Origin: Alistipes communis
GTDB taxonomy: Bacteria; Bacteroidota; Bacteroidia; Bacteroidales; Rikenellaceae
DNA length: 64,000 nucleotides
Assembly (NCBI RefSeq): GCF_006542665.1
Contig: NZ_AP019735.1
Coordinates: forward strand, 1,426,001-1,490,000
Reading direction: 5' to 3'
Shown: positions 27,486 to 36,629 of the stretch, piece by piece
Layout of the letters: each line of letters starts with the position of its first letter
Numbering within the stretch: position 1 is the stretch's first letter
The notes under the pieces: generated by a model
Seen by the model: only the letters and a program-made list of their open reading frames with translations
Databases searched by the model: none
What the model was told of the DNA's origin: nothing
Translations under genes and position numbers: made by a program

Positions 27486-28893
27486 TGCGGCGGAGTTTTA
27501 ACAGAATGAAACAAAGGACGACTGCGGTCGCGGCTCCTGCCAGAGCGTAGGCTGCCGGACGGTTCTCCATGCCGAAGAACTGGCCCGAAACGAAGACGAA
27601 CGACGCGCAGATGAAGGTCATGAACACGGCAGGCAGCAATGCGACGAAATAGTTGCGCTTCGCGGCGAAGAGCCATACGACGACGGCCCACAGCACGATC
27701 GTGGCGAGCGTCTGGTTGGTCCATGCGAAATAACGCCACACGACGGTGAAATCGACCCGCGTGATGAGGTAGCCGGCGACAAAGAGCGGCAGGGCGATGG
27801 CGAAACGCTTCCACTGCGTGCGCTGTTCGATGCGGAAGATGTCGGCGACGATCAGCCGTGCCGAACGGAAGGCCGTGTCGCCCGATGTGATCGGGGCCGC
27901 AACGACGCCCAACAGCGCCAGAATACCGCCCGCGATGCCCAGCGTGGTGTTCGAGATGATGTTGACGGCCCATGCCGCACTGTTGCCGTTTGCGGCCAGT
28001 GCCTCGGCCAGCGCATGCGCCCCGCCGAAAAAGGCCGTGGCGACGGCGGCCCATATGAGGGCGATGATGCTTTCGGAGATCATCGCGCCGAAGAAGACCG
28101 AGCGGCACTCGCGCTCGTTACGCACGCAGCGGGCCATCAGCGGCGACTGCGTGGCGTGAAAGCCCGAAATGGCTCCGCACGCGATGGTGATGAAGAGCGT
28201 CGGGACGATCGGCACGGAGTGCGGGTCGAGCTGTGCGTTGGCCAGCGTCGTCAGTTCGGGGATCCGGTAGGGGCCGAAGAGCAGCACGCCCAGCAGTGCG
28301 AGCGCCATGAGGATGAGGGCCACGCCGAAGATCGGATAAATCTTGCCGATGATCTTGTCGATGGGCAGCAGTGTGGCGACGAAGTAGTAGGCCAAAATCA
28401 GCCAGACCCACACCGTGTGCGGCACCGAAGGCACCATGCCGCTGAGGATGTCGGCGGGACTGAGCAGGAAGACCGCACCGACGAGTACGAGCAGCACGAC
28501 CGAGAAGAGGCGCATGAATTGCCGCATTCCGGTGCCCAGGTAACGTCCTGCCACTTCGGGGATGCTCAGGCCGTCGTTGCGCACGAGCATGACGCCCGAC
28601 AGGAAGTCGTGCATCGCACCCATGAAGATGCCGCCCAGCGTGATCCACAGAAAAGCCACGGGACCGAACGCCGCTCCCAGAATCGCGCCGAAGATCGGAC
28701 CCGTACCGGCGATGTTGAGCAACTGGATCAGAAAGACCCGCCAGCGCGGCATGGGCACGTAGTCTACGCCGTCGAAGAGCGTTTCGCTCGGTACGCTGCG
28801 GGCCGGATCGATCGCTGCGACCCGTTCCAGATAGCGGCCGTAGGTGAAATAGGCGATGACGAGCGCCGTGAGGCAGACGAGGAAAGTTAGCAT
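27466..28893 (-). CDS. cstA: CstA-family carbon starvation / peptide transporter
   Basis: CstA proteins are multi-pass inner-membrane transporters linked to peptide or pyruvate uptake during carbon limitation. The 475-residue protein has about a dozen hydrophobic helices, with the family segments NIAGTGPIFGAILGA, GGIFMGAMHDF and HATQSPLMARC. It is shorter than E. coli CstA and lacks the extra C-terminal helices, as do other Bacteroidota members. It is divergent from the tRNA-Thr gene. Confidence 0.92.
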   Translation of the reverse strand: MLTFLVCLTALVIAYFTYGRYLERVAAIDPARSVPSETLFDGVDYVPMPRWRVFLIQLLNIAGTGPIFGAILGAAFGPVAFLWITLGGIFMGAMHDFLSGVMLVRNDGLSIPEVAGRYLGTGMRQFMRLFSVVLLVLVGAVFLLSPADILSGMVPSVPHTVWVWLILAYYFVATLLPIDKIIGKIYPIFGVALILMALALLGVLLFGPYRIPELTTLANAQLDPHSVPIVPTLFITIACGAISGFHATQSPLMARCVRNERECRSVFFGAMISESIIALIWAAVATAFFGGAHALAEALAANGNSAAWAVNIISNTTLGIAGGILALLGVVAAPITSGDTAFRSARLIVADIFRIEQRTQWKRFAIALPLFVAGYLITRVDFTVVWRYFAWTNQTLATIVLWAVVVWLFAAKRNYFVALLPAVFMTFICASFVFVSGQFFGMENRPAAYALAGAATAVVLCFILLKLRRNGRSNP

Positions 28894-28942
28894 CGGCGAT
28901 AAAATTTTCTTGCGAAAATAGCGAAAAAATAATAAAAAGTAC

Positions 28943-28950
28943 TATCTTTG
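28943..28950 (+). promoter_or_regulatory. -7 box of the tRNA-Thr gene
   Basis: TATCTTTG matches TAnnTTTG and lies 22 bp before the mature tRNA. No TTG at the ideal upstream distance was found. Confidence 0.6.
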
Positions 28951-28972
28951 CACCCGAATTCAGAAATGAATC

Positions 28973-29044
28973 GCCGAAATAGCTCAGCGGTAGAGCACTT
29001 CACTCGTAATGAAGGGGTCCCGAGTTCAAATCTCGGTTTCGGCT
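28973..29044 (+). tRNA. tRNA-Thr (anticodon CGU)
   Basis: The acceptor arms GCCGAAA (28973-28979) and TTTCGGC (29037-29043) pair completely, with discriminator T. The anticodon arm CTTCACTCGTAATGAAG gives anticodon CGU, which reads ACG (threonine). The D and T arms (GCTC...GAGC, CCGAG TTCAAAT CTCGG) are regular; CCA is not encoded. Its last 66 bases belong to a 67-bp repeat that recurs at 44527-44593, so the gene is the target of an integrated element but stays complete. Confidence 0.95.
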
Positions 29045-29045
29045 C
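28979..29045 (+). repeat. Left attachment site (attL)
   Basis: A 67-bp sequence beginning ATAGCTCAGCGG and ending TTTCGGCTC is repeated without mismatch at 44527-44593. It covers the tRNA-Thr gene from its seventh base to its end. The integrase gene begins 165 bp inside. This is the usual arrangement for tRNA-targeted integrative elements. Confidence 0.9.
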
Positions 29046-29049
29046 TGAA

Positions 29050-29088
29050 AACCAGCATTTTACAGAGATGTGATTGCTGGCTTTTTTG
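29050..29088 (+). terminator. Terminator directly after tRNA-Thr, inside the element end
   Basis: CCAGCA (29052-29057) pairs with TGCTGG (29075-29080), followed by CTTTTTT. It would end the tRNA transcript, and because it lies within the element, the element supplies the tRNA's present terminator. Confidence 0.65.
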
Positions 29089-29138
29089 TTTCCGTACGGT
29101 GAAAAATAGGGCTGAAAGGGGCTTTTCAAGGCTGTAAT

Positions 29139-29168
29139 TTCCCATAAACTTCCCATTGAACTTCCCAT
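29139..29168 (+). promoter_or_regulatory. Arm-type integrase repeats (left)
   Basis: TTCCCAT occurs at 29139-29145, 29150-29156 and 29162-29168, spaced 11-12 bp, in the gap between tRNA and integrase. The same heptamer occurs twice with 11-bp spacing at the right end (44449-44466). Such repeats near both ends of an element are typical arm sites for lambda-type integrases; binding is inferred. Confidence 0.6.
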
Positions 29169-29210
29169 AGAAAAGTCTGGCCACCCTCTGCATCAATTTG
29201 ATGCAACACA

Positions 29211-30422
29211 ATGACATTCAAAGCGATACTACGCAAAGACGTAATTTATAAAAACAACACCTCCCCTCTCTGCATTCAATTTCTCCACGACGGTCGTAAG
29301 AAAACCATCGGTTTAGGTATATCCGTAGCCTGTGCATACTGGAATGCAGAGGCTCAAAAAGTAACGGATGACTGCCCCGACAGGGACAATATCCAGTTTC
29401 AGATAACAGCTAAAATCAAGGAGTACAGCAAGAAAATCCAGCGGTTGGAAGCGTTGGATATTCCCGTGAACTTCGAAACGTTGTTCGATGCAAAACCCGC
29501 TCGTTCAGTCAGAATTACAATCGAGGACGGTTTCAAAACAGAAATCGAACGGTTGGAATCGCTCGGCAAGATCAACTCGGCCACCAAGCACAAATACGCC
29601 CTGCAAGTGCTGGACGGCTACAAACCAACCACTATGGCGTTAGAGGCTATCGACCTCGACTATCTGAAAGGGCTGGAATTGTACCTGCGTCAGCGTGGGA
29701 ACAAGGACAACAGCATCGCTACACGGTTCGCCATCTTCAAGGCCATCTATAACAAGGCGGTCAAGGAGGGCAAAGTGATGGTGAAGCAAAATCCGTTCAC
29801 ACTGTTTCAAGTGGGTAGCTTATGGGCCAAAACACGCAAACGGGCTATCGACAAGGACGACATCCAACGGTTAATCGACCTCGAAATTGCGGATGGCCAT
29901 ACGACGGAATATCGACGCCTTGCCAAAGATTTATTCCTCTTTTCCTATTTCACAGCGGGCATGAACTTTGGCGATATTGCACGATTGCGTTATAAAGACA
30001 TCGTAAAAGGTCGTGTGAACTACTCCCGCCATAAGACGCAGAAACTACTGTCTTTTCAACTCGTTCCTATGGCGTTGCAGATTCTCGAAAAGTACGGTGC
30101 GGCAGGACACGGAGAAGATTATATCTTCCCTATCCTCAATCGCCATGAACACACCACCCCGCAACAGATTTTCAATCGCCTGCACAAGGTTCTACGGAAA
30201 GTCAATCGAGAACTGAAAGTGTTGGGAGAAATGATTGGATTGGAGATGCCCTTAACGACCTACGTTGCCCGTCATACCTACGCCACGGTCTTAAAGCGGT
30301 CAGGTGTGAGCGTAGCCTTGATTTCCGAATCGCTGGGACACTCTGATCTATCCACTACACAGATTTACTTGGATTCGTTCGAAAACAGCCAGATCGACGC
30401 AGCCATGGCTCATCTGTTATAG
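29211..30422 (+). CDS. Tyrosine recombinase (element integrase)
   Basis: The 403-residue protein has an N-terminal arm-binding domain, a SAM-like core-binding domain (about 100-200) and a C-terminal catalytic domain with YVARHTYATVL and GHSDLSTTQIY, giving the His/Arg/His/Tyr set. At the position of the first catalytic Arg it reads AGMNFGDI, with Asn where most families have Arg; Bacteroidota integrases such as IntDOT also lack this Arg. It starts 165 bp from attL and reads inward, so it is the enzyme for this tRNA site. Confidence 0.93.
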   Translation: MTFKAILRKDVIYKNNTSPLCIQFLHDGRKKTIGLGISVACAYWNAEAQKVTDDCPDRDNIQFQITAKIKEYSKKIQRLEALDIPVNFETLFDAKPARSVRITIEDGFKTEIERLESLGKINSATKHKYALQVLDGYKPTTMALEAIDLDYLKGLELYLRQRGNKDNSIATRFAIFKAIYNKAVKEGKVMVKQNPFTLFQVGSLWAKTRKRAIDKDDIQRLIDLEIADGHTTEYRRLAKDLFLFSYFTAGMNFGDIARLRYKDIVKGRVNYSRHKTQKLLSFQLVPMALQILEKYGAAGHGEDYIFPILNRHEHTTPQQIFNRLHKVLRKVNRELKVLGEMIGLEMPLTTYVARHTYATVLKRSGVSVALISESLGHSDLSTTQIYLDSFENSQIDAAMAHLL

Positions 30423-30432
30423 ACAGGAAAGA

Positions 30433-30484
30433 GGACAGACATCGACAAGGGGTCTATATTAAACCCCTATGCCAATGTTTGTCC
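30433..30484 (+). repeat. Hairpin repeat copy 1 (GGACAGAC family)
   Basis: GGACAGACAT at the 5' end pairs with ATGTTTGTCC at the 3' end, using one G-U pair, then an internal bulge and AGGGG/CCCCT around the loop. It is the first of three hairpins between the integrase and Fic genes. See the linked findings. Confidence 0.8.
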
Positions 30485-30513
30485 TCGTTGGTTGTGGATA
30501 TGTGATTGTACAA

Positions 30514-30566
30514 GGACAGACTTTGTACGGTGGTATGATTTATAGACCGCTGTACGAAGTTTGTCC
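30514..30566 (+). repeat. Hairpin repeat copy 2 (GGACAGAC family)
   Basis: GGACAGACTT pairs with AAGTTTGTCC and the stem continues for about 21 pairs, five of them G-U, to a short AT loop. The outer arms match the other copies; the inner stem differs in sequence but still pairs. Confidence 0.85.
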
Positions 30567-30610
30567 TCCCAATCTGTTTCTACGATTGGGTATTATTGGG
30601 TAGATAGCGG

Positions 30611-30663
30611 GGACAGACTTGGGAAAAGGGGTCTATAATTAACCCCTTTTCCCAAGTCTGTCC
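30611..30663 (+). repeat. Hairpin repeat copy 3 (GGACAGAC family), shared 3' end of integrase and Fic genes
   Basis: A perfect 21-bp inverted repeat (30611-30631 with 30643-30663) around an 11-nt AT-rich loop. The last base is next to the Fic stop codon at 30664, so it lies between two convergent genes and could end either transcript. The base tract after it is not a T-run on the plus strand. Confidence 0.9.
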
Positions 30664-31599
30664 CTATTTGCATATCACCCATTTCCCCGAGCGGGTTGCA
30701 CCGACGTGGCGGATAACACCTGCTTTCGTCAGTTTCTGCAAATGATACTTGACACCATCTGGCGTTATGCCTACGGCCTTGGCCAGCGCACGGCGTGAAA
30801 TTTTGGGATTCTTTCGAATCTCATCCACGATCCTTTCTCGGGTGGTTTTTGGGGTAGCTTCTTGGGCAGTCAATGTCTCGGCAACTACCCCTAAAATAAA
30901 TTCGATAAAGGGCGTGCATCCCTCCTTGCCGCCGCTTACAGCTATCGCCCTGTAATAGTCCTGCTGGTATTTATAGACGATATTCTCGATGGGCAGGTTT
31001 TTGAAGATGGGACGCCAGCGCGAGAGAATCAGTGTCTGCCACAGACGTCCCGTGCGGCCGTTGCCGTCAGCAAAGGGGTGGATGAATTCGAACTCGTAAT
31101 GAAATACGCAGCTGGCAATCAAAGGGTGCTCCTCGGTGGTACGCAGCCACTCGAAAAGGTCATCGACAAGGTACGGGACACGCTCGGCATCGGGTGCATA
31201 ATGAATTATCTGGTTGCCTGCGGCCACACCAGCACCACCCCTGCGGAACCGTCCTGCATCGTCGATCAAGCCTGCCTCCATCGTGGCATGCGTCTTTAAC
31301 AGATCATCGACTTTATGGGGATCGAGTACATCGAGCAGTTCATAGGCTTTGAGTGCGTTGCGCACCTCCTGCACCTCGTTGATAGGAGCCACGACGGGTT
31401 TCCCCTCCAATACTGCCGTAACCTGCTCGGTCGTGAGCGTGTTGCCCTCGATGGCCAATGTCCCCCGAATGGTCTGAATACGGTTCACGCGGTGCAAACG
31501 CAGATTCTCCTGCGCATAATAGCCACCGATGGCCTCGCTGATCTGGGCGACCAGATGGGTAATCTTCGGCGTGATGGTATAAGGCGGCTGGTATGACAT
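30664..31599 (-). CDS. Fic family AMPylase-type protein with winged-helix tail
   Basis: Fic enzymes transfer AMP or other groups onto protein hydroxyls. The 311-residue protein has the full active motif HPFADGNGRTGR with catalytic His174, and an upstream inhibitory motif TLAIEGN (Thr47 to Glu51-Gly52), placing it among the class II self-inhibited Fic proteins. Residues from about 255 form a winged-helix DNA-binding domain (RRALAKAVGITPDGVKYH). I start at the ATG at 31597-31599, because a TTG 21 bases upstream lies inside the -7 box. The target is unknown. Confidence 0.9.
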   Translation of the reverse strand: MSYQPPYTITPKITHLVAQISEAIGGYYAQENLRLHRVNRIQTIRGTLAIEGNTLTTEQVTAVLEGKPVVAPINEVQEVRNALKAYELLDVLDPHKVDDLLKTHATMEAGLIDDAGRFRRGGAGVAAGNQIIHYAPDAERVPYLVDDLFEWLRTTEEHPLIASCVFHYEFEFIHPFADGNGRTGRLWQTLILSRWRPIFKNLPIENIVYKYQQDYYRAIAVSGGKEGCTPFIEFILGVVAETLTAQEATPKTTRERIVDEIRKNPKISRRALAKAVGITPDGVKYHLQKLTKAGVIRHVGATRSGKWVICK

Positions 31600-31617
31600 G
31601 GGCTGTTTCCTTTGTGA

Positions 31618-31625
31618 CAAAGATA
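31618..31625 (-). promoter_or_regulatory. -7 box of the Fic gene
   Basis: The minus strand reads TATCTTTG, a perfect TAnnTTTG, 18 bp before the ATG. AAAGGA lies between them as a possible ribosome site, though Bacteroidota rely little on it. Confidence 0.6.
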
Positions 31626-31773
31626 GCGATTATTTCATTATATGGGTAGATTTGGGTAATAAATCCCGTATATCCTCCCCGCGAACAGATACATGAATCA
31701 AAGCCCCCGCCCCTTGTCGAATGTAAAACTTAAAAATATGGACAGATAAACAAGGGCAAAACGCATCGCGGAT

Positions 31774-32034
31774 TTGCATGTGTTTTACGGGCAGAACGAG
31801 GTGGTCGGGGAACTCATCCGTGCAGGCAAAATCGACGAGGAATACATGTATCCCTTTGTCGATACGGACGACGAGGTTTTCGAGTGGTGGCTGGTATCGC
31901 CTTACCTGGCACGGGAACTCAAAGAGCAGGGCGAGGTCATAATCGACGCACTCGGTTGCCATTGGTGGGGACGTACCACCAGCGGACAGGCTATCTACAT
32001 GGACGGCGTGATACAGAAGATTGCAGGAGAGTAA
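31774..32034 (+). CDS. Small hypothetical protein, possibly 5'-truncated
   Basis: An 86-residue acidic product with EVFEWWLVSPYL and WGRTTSGQAI, a pattern I associate with small proteins carried by Bacteroidota plasmids and integrative elements; no function is known. The frame starts at a TTG, and the reading continues about nine codons upstream to a stop with no ATG, so the N-terminus may be lost. The antisense frame is a shadow. Confidence 0.55.
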   Translation: MHVFYGQNEVVGELIRAGKIDEEYMYPFVDTDDEVFEWWLVSPYLARELKEQGEVIIDALGCHWWGRTTSGQAIYMDGVIQKIAGE

Positions 32035-32382
32035 AACTCGGCTTGCATATCGACATAGTAAATTCATAAATTACAGAGATCAGGGGCTTTGCAATTCCGA
32101 GAAGATTTTGCAACCTCTGATTTCTGTTTTCTCGGTAGCGTAATGCTGGAATATCATGCAATAACAGATTGCAAACAATGGATTTCACGCCACCGAGACA
32201 GCGTAAAACAAAGATTCAGCACAATGTAATATTGTATGTCGATGCAGAGACATCGGGAAGTGCGGATCGTCTTGGAGACGATTTTCCCAAACTGCAACAA
32301 AGAAAATTCAGAATCCAGTCATAAAAACCTTGCAGAATAACTTTGTTTTCGGGAACTTTGTAACTACAATACCCCAAGAGTG

Positions 32383-32412
32383 TTGCGTATTGAAAAACAT
32401 TTCCTAACTTTG
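32383..32412 (+). promoter_or_regulatory. Promoter of structured leader 1
   Basis: TTG at 32383-32385 and TAACTTTG at 32405-32412 are 19 bp apart, a good Bacteroidota promoter. The same arrangement precedes leader 2, and similar sequence (CAATACCCCA) lies just upstream of both. 32035-32370 shows no gene. Confidence 0.7.
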
Positions 32413-32640
32413 TGGCATCGTCCCCAAACGGACGAAGACATATTAGTTTAGTGAAAGTGTTTCGCTAATCCTTACCGAGGAATCTGGAAAATTCAATTGT
32501 GCAGGGATAACGCAACGCTCATCACCGCATATAGGCATATATCATTCTCGATATATTCTATTCGGTGTGGGGTATTGTTTATTTGCACATAGGTATTCCA
32601 GAACCTTTCGGTAGATAAACGAACAACTCCACACTTTCTT
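32413..32640 (+). ncRNA. Structured leader RNA, copy 1
   Basis: This about 230-nt region can fold into a 5' hairpin (CGTCC/GGACG, 32419-32434), a hairpin with a GTG loop (32448-32468), an outer helix TACCGA/TCGGTA (32473, 32608) with CTGGAA/TTCCAG (32484, 32596), a helix TGTGCA/TGCACA (32498, 32584) and an inner arm CACCG/CGGTG (32523, 32563). It shares this layout with 38481-38704, where several stems carry compensating changes. GTGTGGGGT (32565) can alternatively pair with ACTCCACAC (32626). It lies between a promoter and a short gene followed by a lipoprotein gene. Role is unknown; a regulatory leader is inferred. Confidence 0.75.
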
Positions 32641-32694
32641 TTTACCCATAACCAACCGCAGCAGGAGTTGATACGGTAACAAATACAATCACCT

Positions 32695-33015
32695 ATGGGC
32701 TACTATTTTGTGTTGGAAATTAGTAATAATGGTAAAGTCTTACTTCTTGAAAATTTGGCAGACAAAAAGCAAATAGAGGCTGAACTTATTGCTTTTGATA
32801 CACTTGTTCAAAATTCAAAAGTAAAATCTCAAATTTTACAAATCCTGCCATCTTGTTTTATTTTATCACCTTTTACCAATGGTAAAGACCCATATGTATT
32901 TGATGGGAAACGAATACTATTCGATATTTCAGCAGTAATGCAATCTTTTACACAAGATTCCAATATTAGTCAAAATAGTATTATAGAACTTAGTAATTGG
33001 CAAGATATTAAGTGA
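32695..33015 (+). CDS. Hypothetical 106-residue protein after the leader
   Basis: This AT-rich ORF codes for a soluble 106-residue protein without signal peptide or recognisable motif (begins MGYYFVLEISNNGK). It starts 54 nt after the structured leader and ends 29 bp before the lipoprotein ORF, so all three are likely one transcript. Codon and base composition differ strongly from the host, as expected for acquired DNA. Confidence 0.6.
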   Translation: MGYYFVLEISNNGKVLLLENLADKKQIEAELIAFDTLVQNSKVKSQILQILPSCFILSPFTNGKDPYVFDGKRILFDISAVMQSFTQDSNISQNSIIELSNWQDIK

Positions 33016-33044
33016 AGATTAGAAATCAATAATCTAATATTGCA

Positions 33045-34976
33045 ATGAAAAAACTACTATCTCTATTGGTGTGTGGCTTATTGCTATTCGGTTGTAGCGA
33101 TAAGTACGACGACAGCGCATTGCGCAATGATTTGAATGACCTCGAAAATCGCGTAGAGAAATTAGAGGAACTCTGCAAGCAGATGAATACGAATATTTCA
33201 TCGTTGCAGACCATCATAACAGCATTACAGAATAACGATTATATAACGAGTGTGTTACGCCAATAACTAATGATGGTGAAATTATTGGTTATACGATAAC
33301 TTTTGCAAAAAGCAATTCTATTATTACGATTTATAATGGTACTGATGGCAAAGACGGCGTAGATGGCTCTAACGGTGAAGATGGGAAAGATGGCGTAACA
33401 CCTACCATCGGTGTAAAACAAGACACGGATGGCGTTTATTATTGGACGCTTAATGGCAACTGGCTGACAGATGACAAAGGAAACAAAATTAAAGCAGAGG
33501 GCACGGACGGTAAAGATGGTGCAGACGGTTCGGGTGGAGAAGATGGAACGAATGGCAAAGACGGCGTTACTCCTAAACTTGAAATCCGAGAGAGCTATTG
33601 GTGGATTTCCTATGACAACGGAACGAATTGGACGCAATTAGGCAAAGCCACAGGAGAGGACGGCATTAACGGTAATTCAATATTCAAAAGTGTAACACAA
33701 GATGATAATAATGTCTATTTCACATTGGAGAACGATTCTGTCATCACGATTCCTAAAAGTGATAACTCAAAGTTTGCAATTGCATTCGATACAACGGATA
33801 TAGCCATTCTCAATGGGGGGCGAGAGCAAAACAATTTCCTACACGATTGAAGGTGCAACTGAAAATACGGTTGTTAAGGCCATTGCGCAGGATGGCTGGA
33901 AAGTCAAGGTAGATGCTACCTCCACGGATAAGGGAACGATCACAATTACCGCTCCTGACCCGATTGTTGAGAGCGAAATTCTTGTTTTTGTCAACGACGG
34001 TTCCTATCGTACTGTCATGGCATCTTTGAATTGTTCACAAAAAATGGTTATTATTATTGCAGACAACTCTTTCAATGTTAGTCCTGATGGAGGTACACAA
34101 GAGGTAAAATTAACAACCAATTTAAATTATACAGTCGAAATACCTGAAAATGCAAAAAGTTGGTTGTCAATATCTCCATTTACTCGTGTTATGCGAGAGG
34201 ATACGATTACTTTTTATATTACAGCCAACGAGGGAACTCAACGCTATGCAACGGTGGTATTGAAAGATGAGCAGGATAATACATTGCAAACAATTATTTT
34301 TCGGCAATTGGGAACGTGTACCGAAGTTCATGTCGAGACGAAAGGCGAACTGGAAAATGTGCTGGCAGACTATGATTATGCCAATATCAAATCGTTGAAA
34401 ATTACAGGCGTGCTGAACGATATCGATTTTCTGTTTATGCATCGAATGATGCCACATCTAAGAAATTTAGATATTTCGGAGGTGAATATTTCAAATCTAC
34501 CAGCACAGTCATTTTACAAATCGTCAAATATTCAGACCATCATTCTTCCTACTACATTGACTGCAATTGGGGCGAATACATTTAATCAAAGTCGCTTGCA
34601 GGCCATTATAATTCCCCCAAATGTAGAAACCATAGAAACCTCTGCGTTCCAAAATTGTCGATCATTAACTAATATTTCCTTTGAGGATAATTCAAATCTA
34701 AAATCAATAGGAGATTTCTCATTTAGTGGATGTACTTCATTAGTCTCTATCGAGATTCCTACATCTGTTGAAATAATTGGTAATAGCGCATTTAAAAATT
34801 GCATATCTCTCGTAGATAATACATTTACGCAAGAAAGTTGTTTACATCGCATTCAAGACCATGCTTATGAAGGATGTGTCGCTCTATCTACAATAACAAT
34901 TCCTGCAAGTGTGCAAGCGATCGGATTAGCGGCATTTAAAAAGTGTGCTAATTTGAAGGAAACAGCCGTTGATTGA
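33045..34976 (+). pseudogene. DUF4988/BspA-like surface lipoprotein with two frameshifts
   Basis: Joined over two shifts this is one surface lipoprotein of about 640 residues. It has a lipoprotein signal with Cys17, a DUF4988 coiled segment, GxxGxD collagen-like spacers (about 33340-33660), a BACON-type domain, and BspA-type leucine-rich repeats at the end (SLTNISFEDNSNLKSIGD). The first shift is at AGTGTGTT (33249-33256), where removing one GT restores SVTPITNDG; the second is a six-G run at 33815-33820, where five G restore NGGESKT. The gene is AT-rich. It may be decayed, switchable or affected by base-calling errors. Confidence 0.75.
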
Positions 34977-35221
34977 GTAGGAGAGAGAAATTAAGTGTAA
35001 AATTCTGGTTAATAATGTATTAAAAATTAGAGTTCGGGAAATAGCAGTACAAGAGAATGCATCAAAAAGCAGAATTTACAGCTATTTATGTTTCTAAATC
35101 GTTACCTGTTCAATTTTCAGAATATGTTTGTAATATACTGTAATACATGTATTTGCACTCTATTTCACTGCAATAAATAACTTTAATTTACGTTTTACAA
35201 GTCCCCCGAAACAAAGTTATT
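34977..35221. other. AT-rich gap before the second recombinase
   Basis: No gene is seen. CAAAGTTA at 35212-35219 reads TAACTTTG on the minus strand and could be a leftward promoter, but no matching -33 was found. The region otherwise shows no repeat that I can define. Confidence 0.4.
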
Positions 35222-36448
35222 ATGACACGCAGTACATTTAAGGTTCTGTTCTACCTCAAACGTCAGAGCGAGAAAGACGGTATGGTTCCCATCATGGGGC
35301 GTATTACCGTCAATGGAACGATTGCGCAGTTCAGCTGCAAATTGTCCATTGCTCCGCGACTTTGGGATGTTAAGGCCAACAAAGCCTCTGGGAAAAGTAC
35401 GGTTGCCCAGCGTATCAACGAGAAACTGGACAAAATCCGTGCGCTCATCATCAAACAATACGACAAGATCACTGCGGCTGATAATTTCGTATCGGCCGAG
35501 AAGGTCAAAAATGCTTATCTGGGCTTCGGTGACGAATACCGCACATTGTTGAGTGTCGCAGAGGAGTTTCTCGACGAATACGGTAAGCGGGTCGGCAAAG
35601 ACCGCACGCTGGGCTCTTACGAACAGCAATGTATCAACCACAAGCGGATCATCTGGTTCCTGCGCGACAAATATTCCCTGTCGGATATCCCGCTACGGGA
35701 GATCGAGCCATCGTTTATCGAGGATTTCCACTATTATCTGACCGTTACGCGCTCTTTGGCGTCGGGGACAGTCATCGGAGCTATTACCAAACTGAAACAA
35801 CTGATCCTTTATTCCATCCGTAAACGCTATATCTCCTGCAATCCTTTCATGGGATTTCGTTGTACGGCACAATATCGGGATCGAGGGTTTCTGACCGAGG
35901 AGGAATTACAAACCTTCATGCACGCCGAACTGCGGCGTTACAAGCAACGGCAGGTGCGGGATATCTTCGTGTTCTGCTGTTTCACCGGGTTGTCTTATTC
36001 AGATGTGAAGAAACTGACCTTCGATCATATTAAAACCTCGTTCGACGGGGACAGCTGGATCGTCGCGCACCGTCAGAAAACCGGAACGCCGTTTCATATC
36101 AAACTGCTACCTATTGCCAAACAACTGATCGAAAACTACCGTCCCATATCGAAAAATAACCTCGTCTTTCCCGTGCCATCGGTCTGCGACAACATGAACC
36201 GCACGCTGCAACGTATCGCTCGGGATTGCGGGTTGAAAAAGCATATCACGATGCACATGAGCCGCCACACGTTCGCTACGACCGTCACGCTCTCGCAGGG
36301 CGTACCGTTAGAGACCGTATCGCAAATGTTGGGACACACCAATATTCTTACTACCCAAATCTACGCGAAGATCACCAATGAAAAGATAAGCCGCGACATG
36401 TCGGCGCTCACCGAACGCCTCGGCGACAAATACCGGCTGGCGGAGTAA
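35222..36448 (+). CDS. Second tyrosine recombinase
   Basis: A 408-residue protein with the arm-binding, SAM-like and catalytic domains of Bacteroidota phage-type integrases. Motifs include MHMSRHTFATTV and LGHTNILTTQIYAKI; the first Arg position reads FTGLSYSDV, so Ser replaces Arg. It is only distantly similar to the integrase at 29211. It lies directly before the oriT-like region and relaxase, suggesting that int plus mob are a module from another element now nested in this one, or a DNA invertase. No inverted target site next to it is obvious. Confidence 0.9.
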   Translation: MTRSTFKVLFYLKRQSEKDGMVPIMGRITVNGTIAQFSCKLSIAPRLWDVKANKASGKSTVAQRINEKLDKIRALIIKQYDKITAADNFVSAEKVKNAYLGFGDEYRTLLSVAEEFLDEYGKRVGKDRTLGSYEQQCINHKRIIWFLRDKYSLSDIPLREIEPSFIEDFHYYLTVTRSLASGTVIGAITKLKQLILYSIRKRYISCNPFMGFRCTAQYRDRGFLTEEELQTFMHAELRRYKQRQVRDIFVFCCFTGLSYSDVKKLTFDHIKTSFDGDSWIVAHRQKTGTPFHIKLLPIAKQLIENYRPISKNNLVFPVPSVCDNMNRTLQRIARDCGLKKHITMHMSRHTFATTVTLSQGVPLETVSQMLGHTNILTTQIYAKITNEKISRDMSALTERLGDKYRLAE

Positions 36449-36465
36449 CAGCCCTTCTGCCCCTA

Positions 36466-36504
36466 TACGCCCTTCGGGATTTACGGAGGATCCCGAAGGG
36501 CGTA
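36466..36504 (+). terminator. 15-bp perfect inverted repeat after the second recombinase
   Basis: TACGCCCTTCGGGAT (36466-36480) pairs with ATCCCGAAGGGCGTA (36490-36504) around a 9-nt loop. It is 17 bp after the stop codon and may be a terminator, though no T-run follows. It may also belong to the transfer origin region. Confidence 0.6.
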
Positions 36505-36629
36505 CAGAGGTAGTGGGCTTGTGGGCCGTCGGTTCTCTTTCATCGGCTCCCCTACTGACGGACATGACGGCGGTACCGTCGCCCACCCGTCGGCCGCTTC
36601 GCGCCCGCGCCTTTTTACAAAAGGCATAG

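Noticed and set aside
35222..36448. Second recombinase as an invertase of a nearby switch (shufflon)
   Set aside because: I looked for inverted repeats flanking a promoter or gene end near it and found none; the close oriT and relaxase fit a mobilisation module better.
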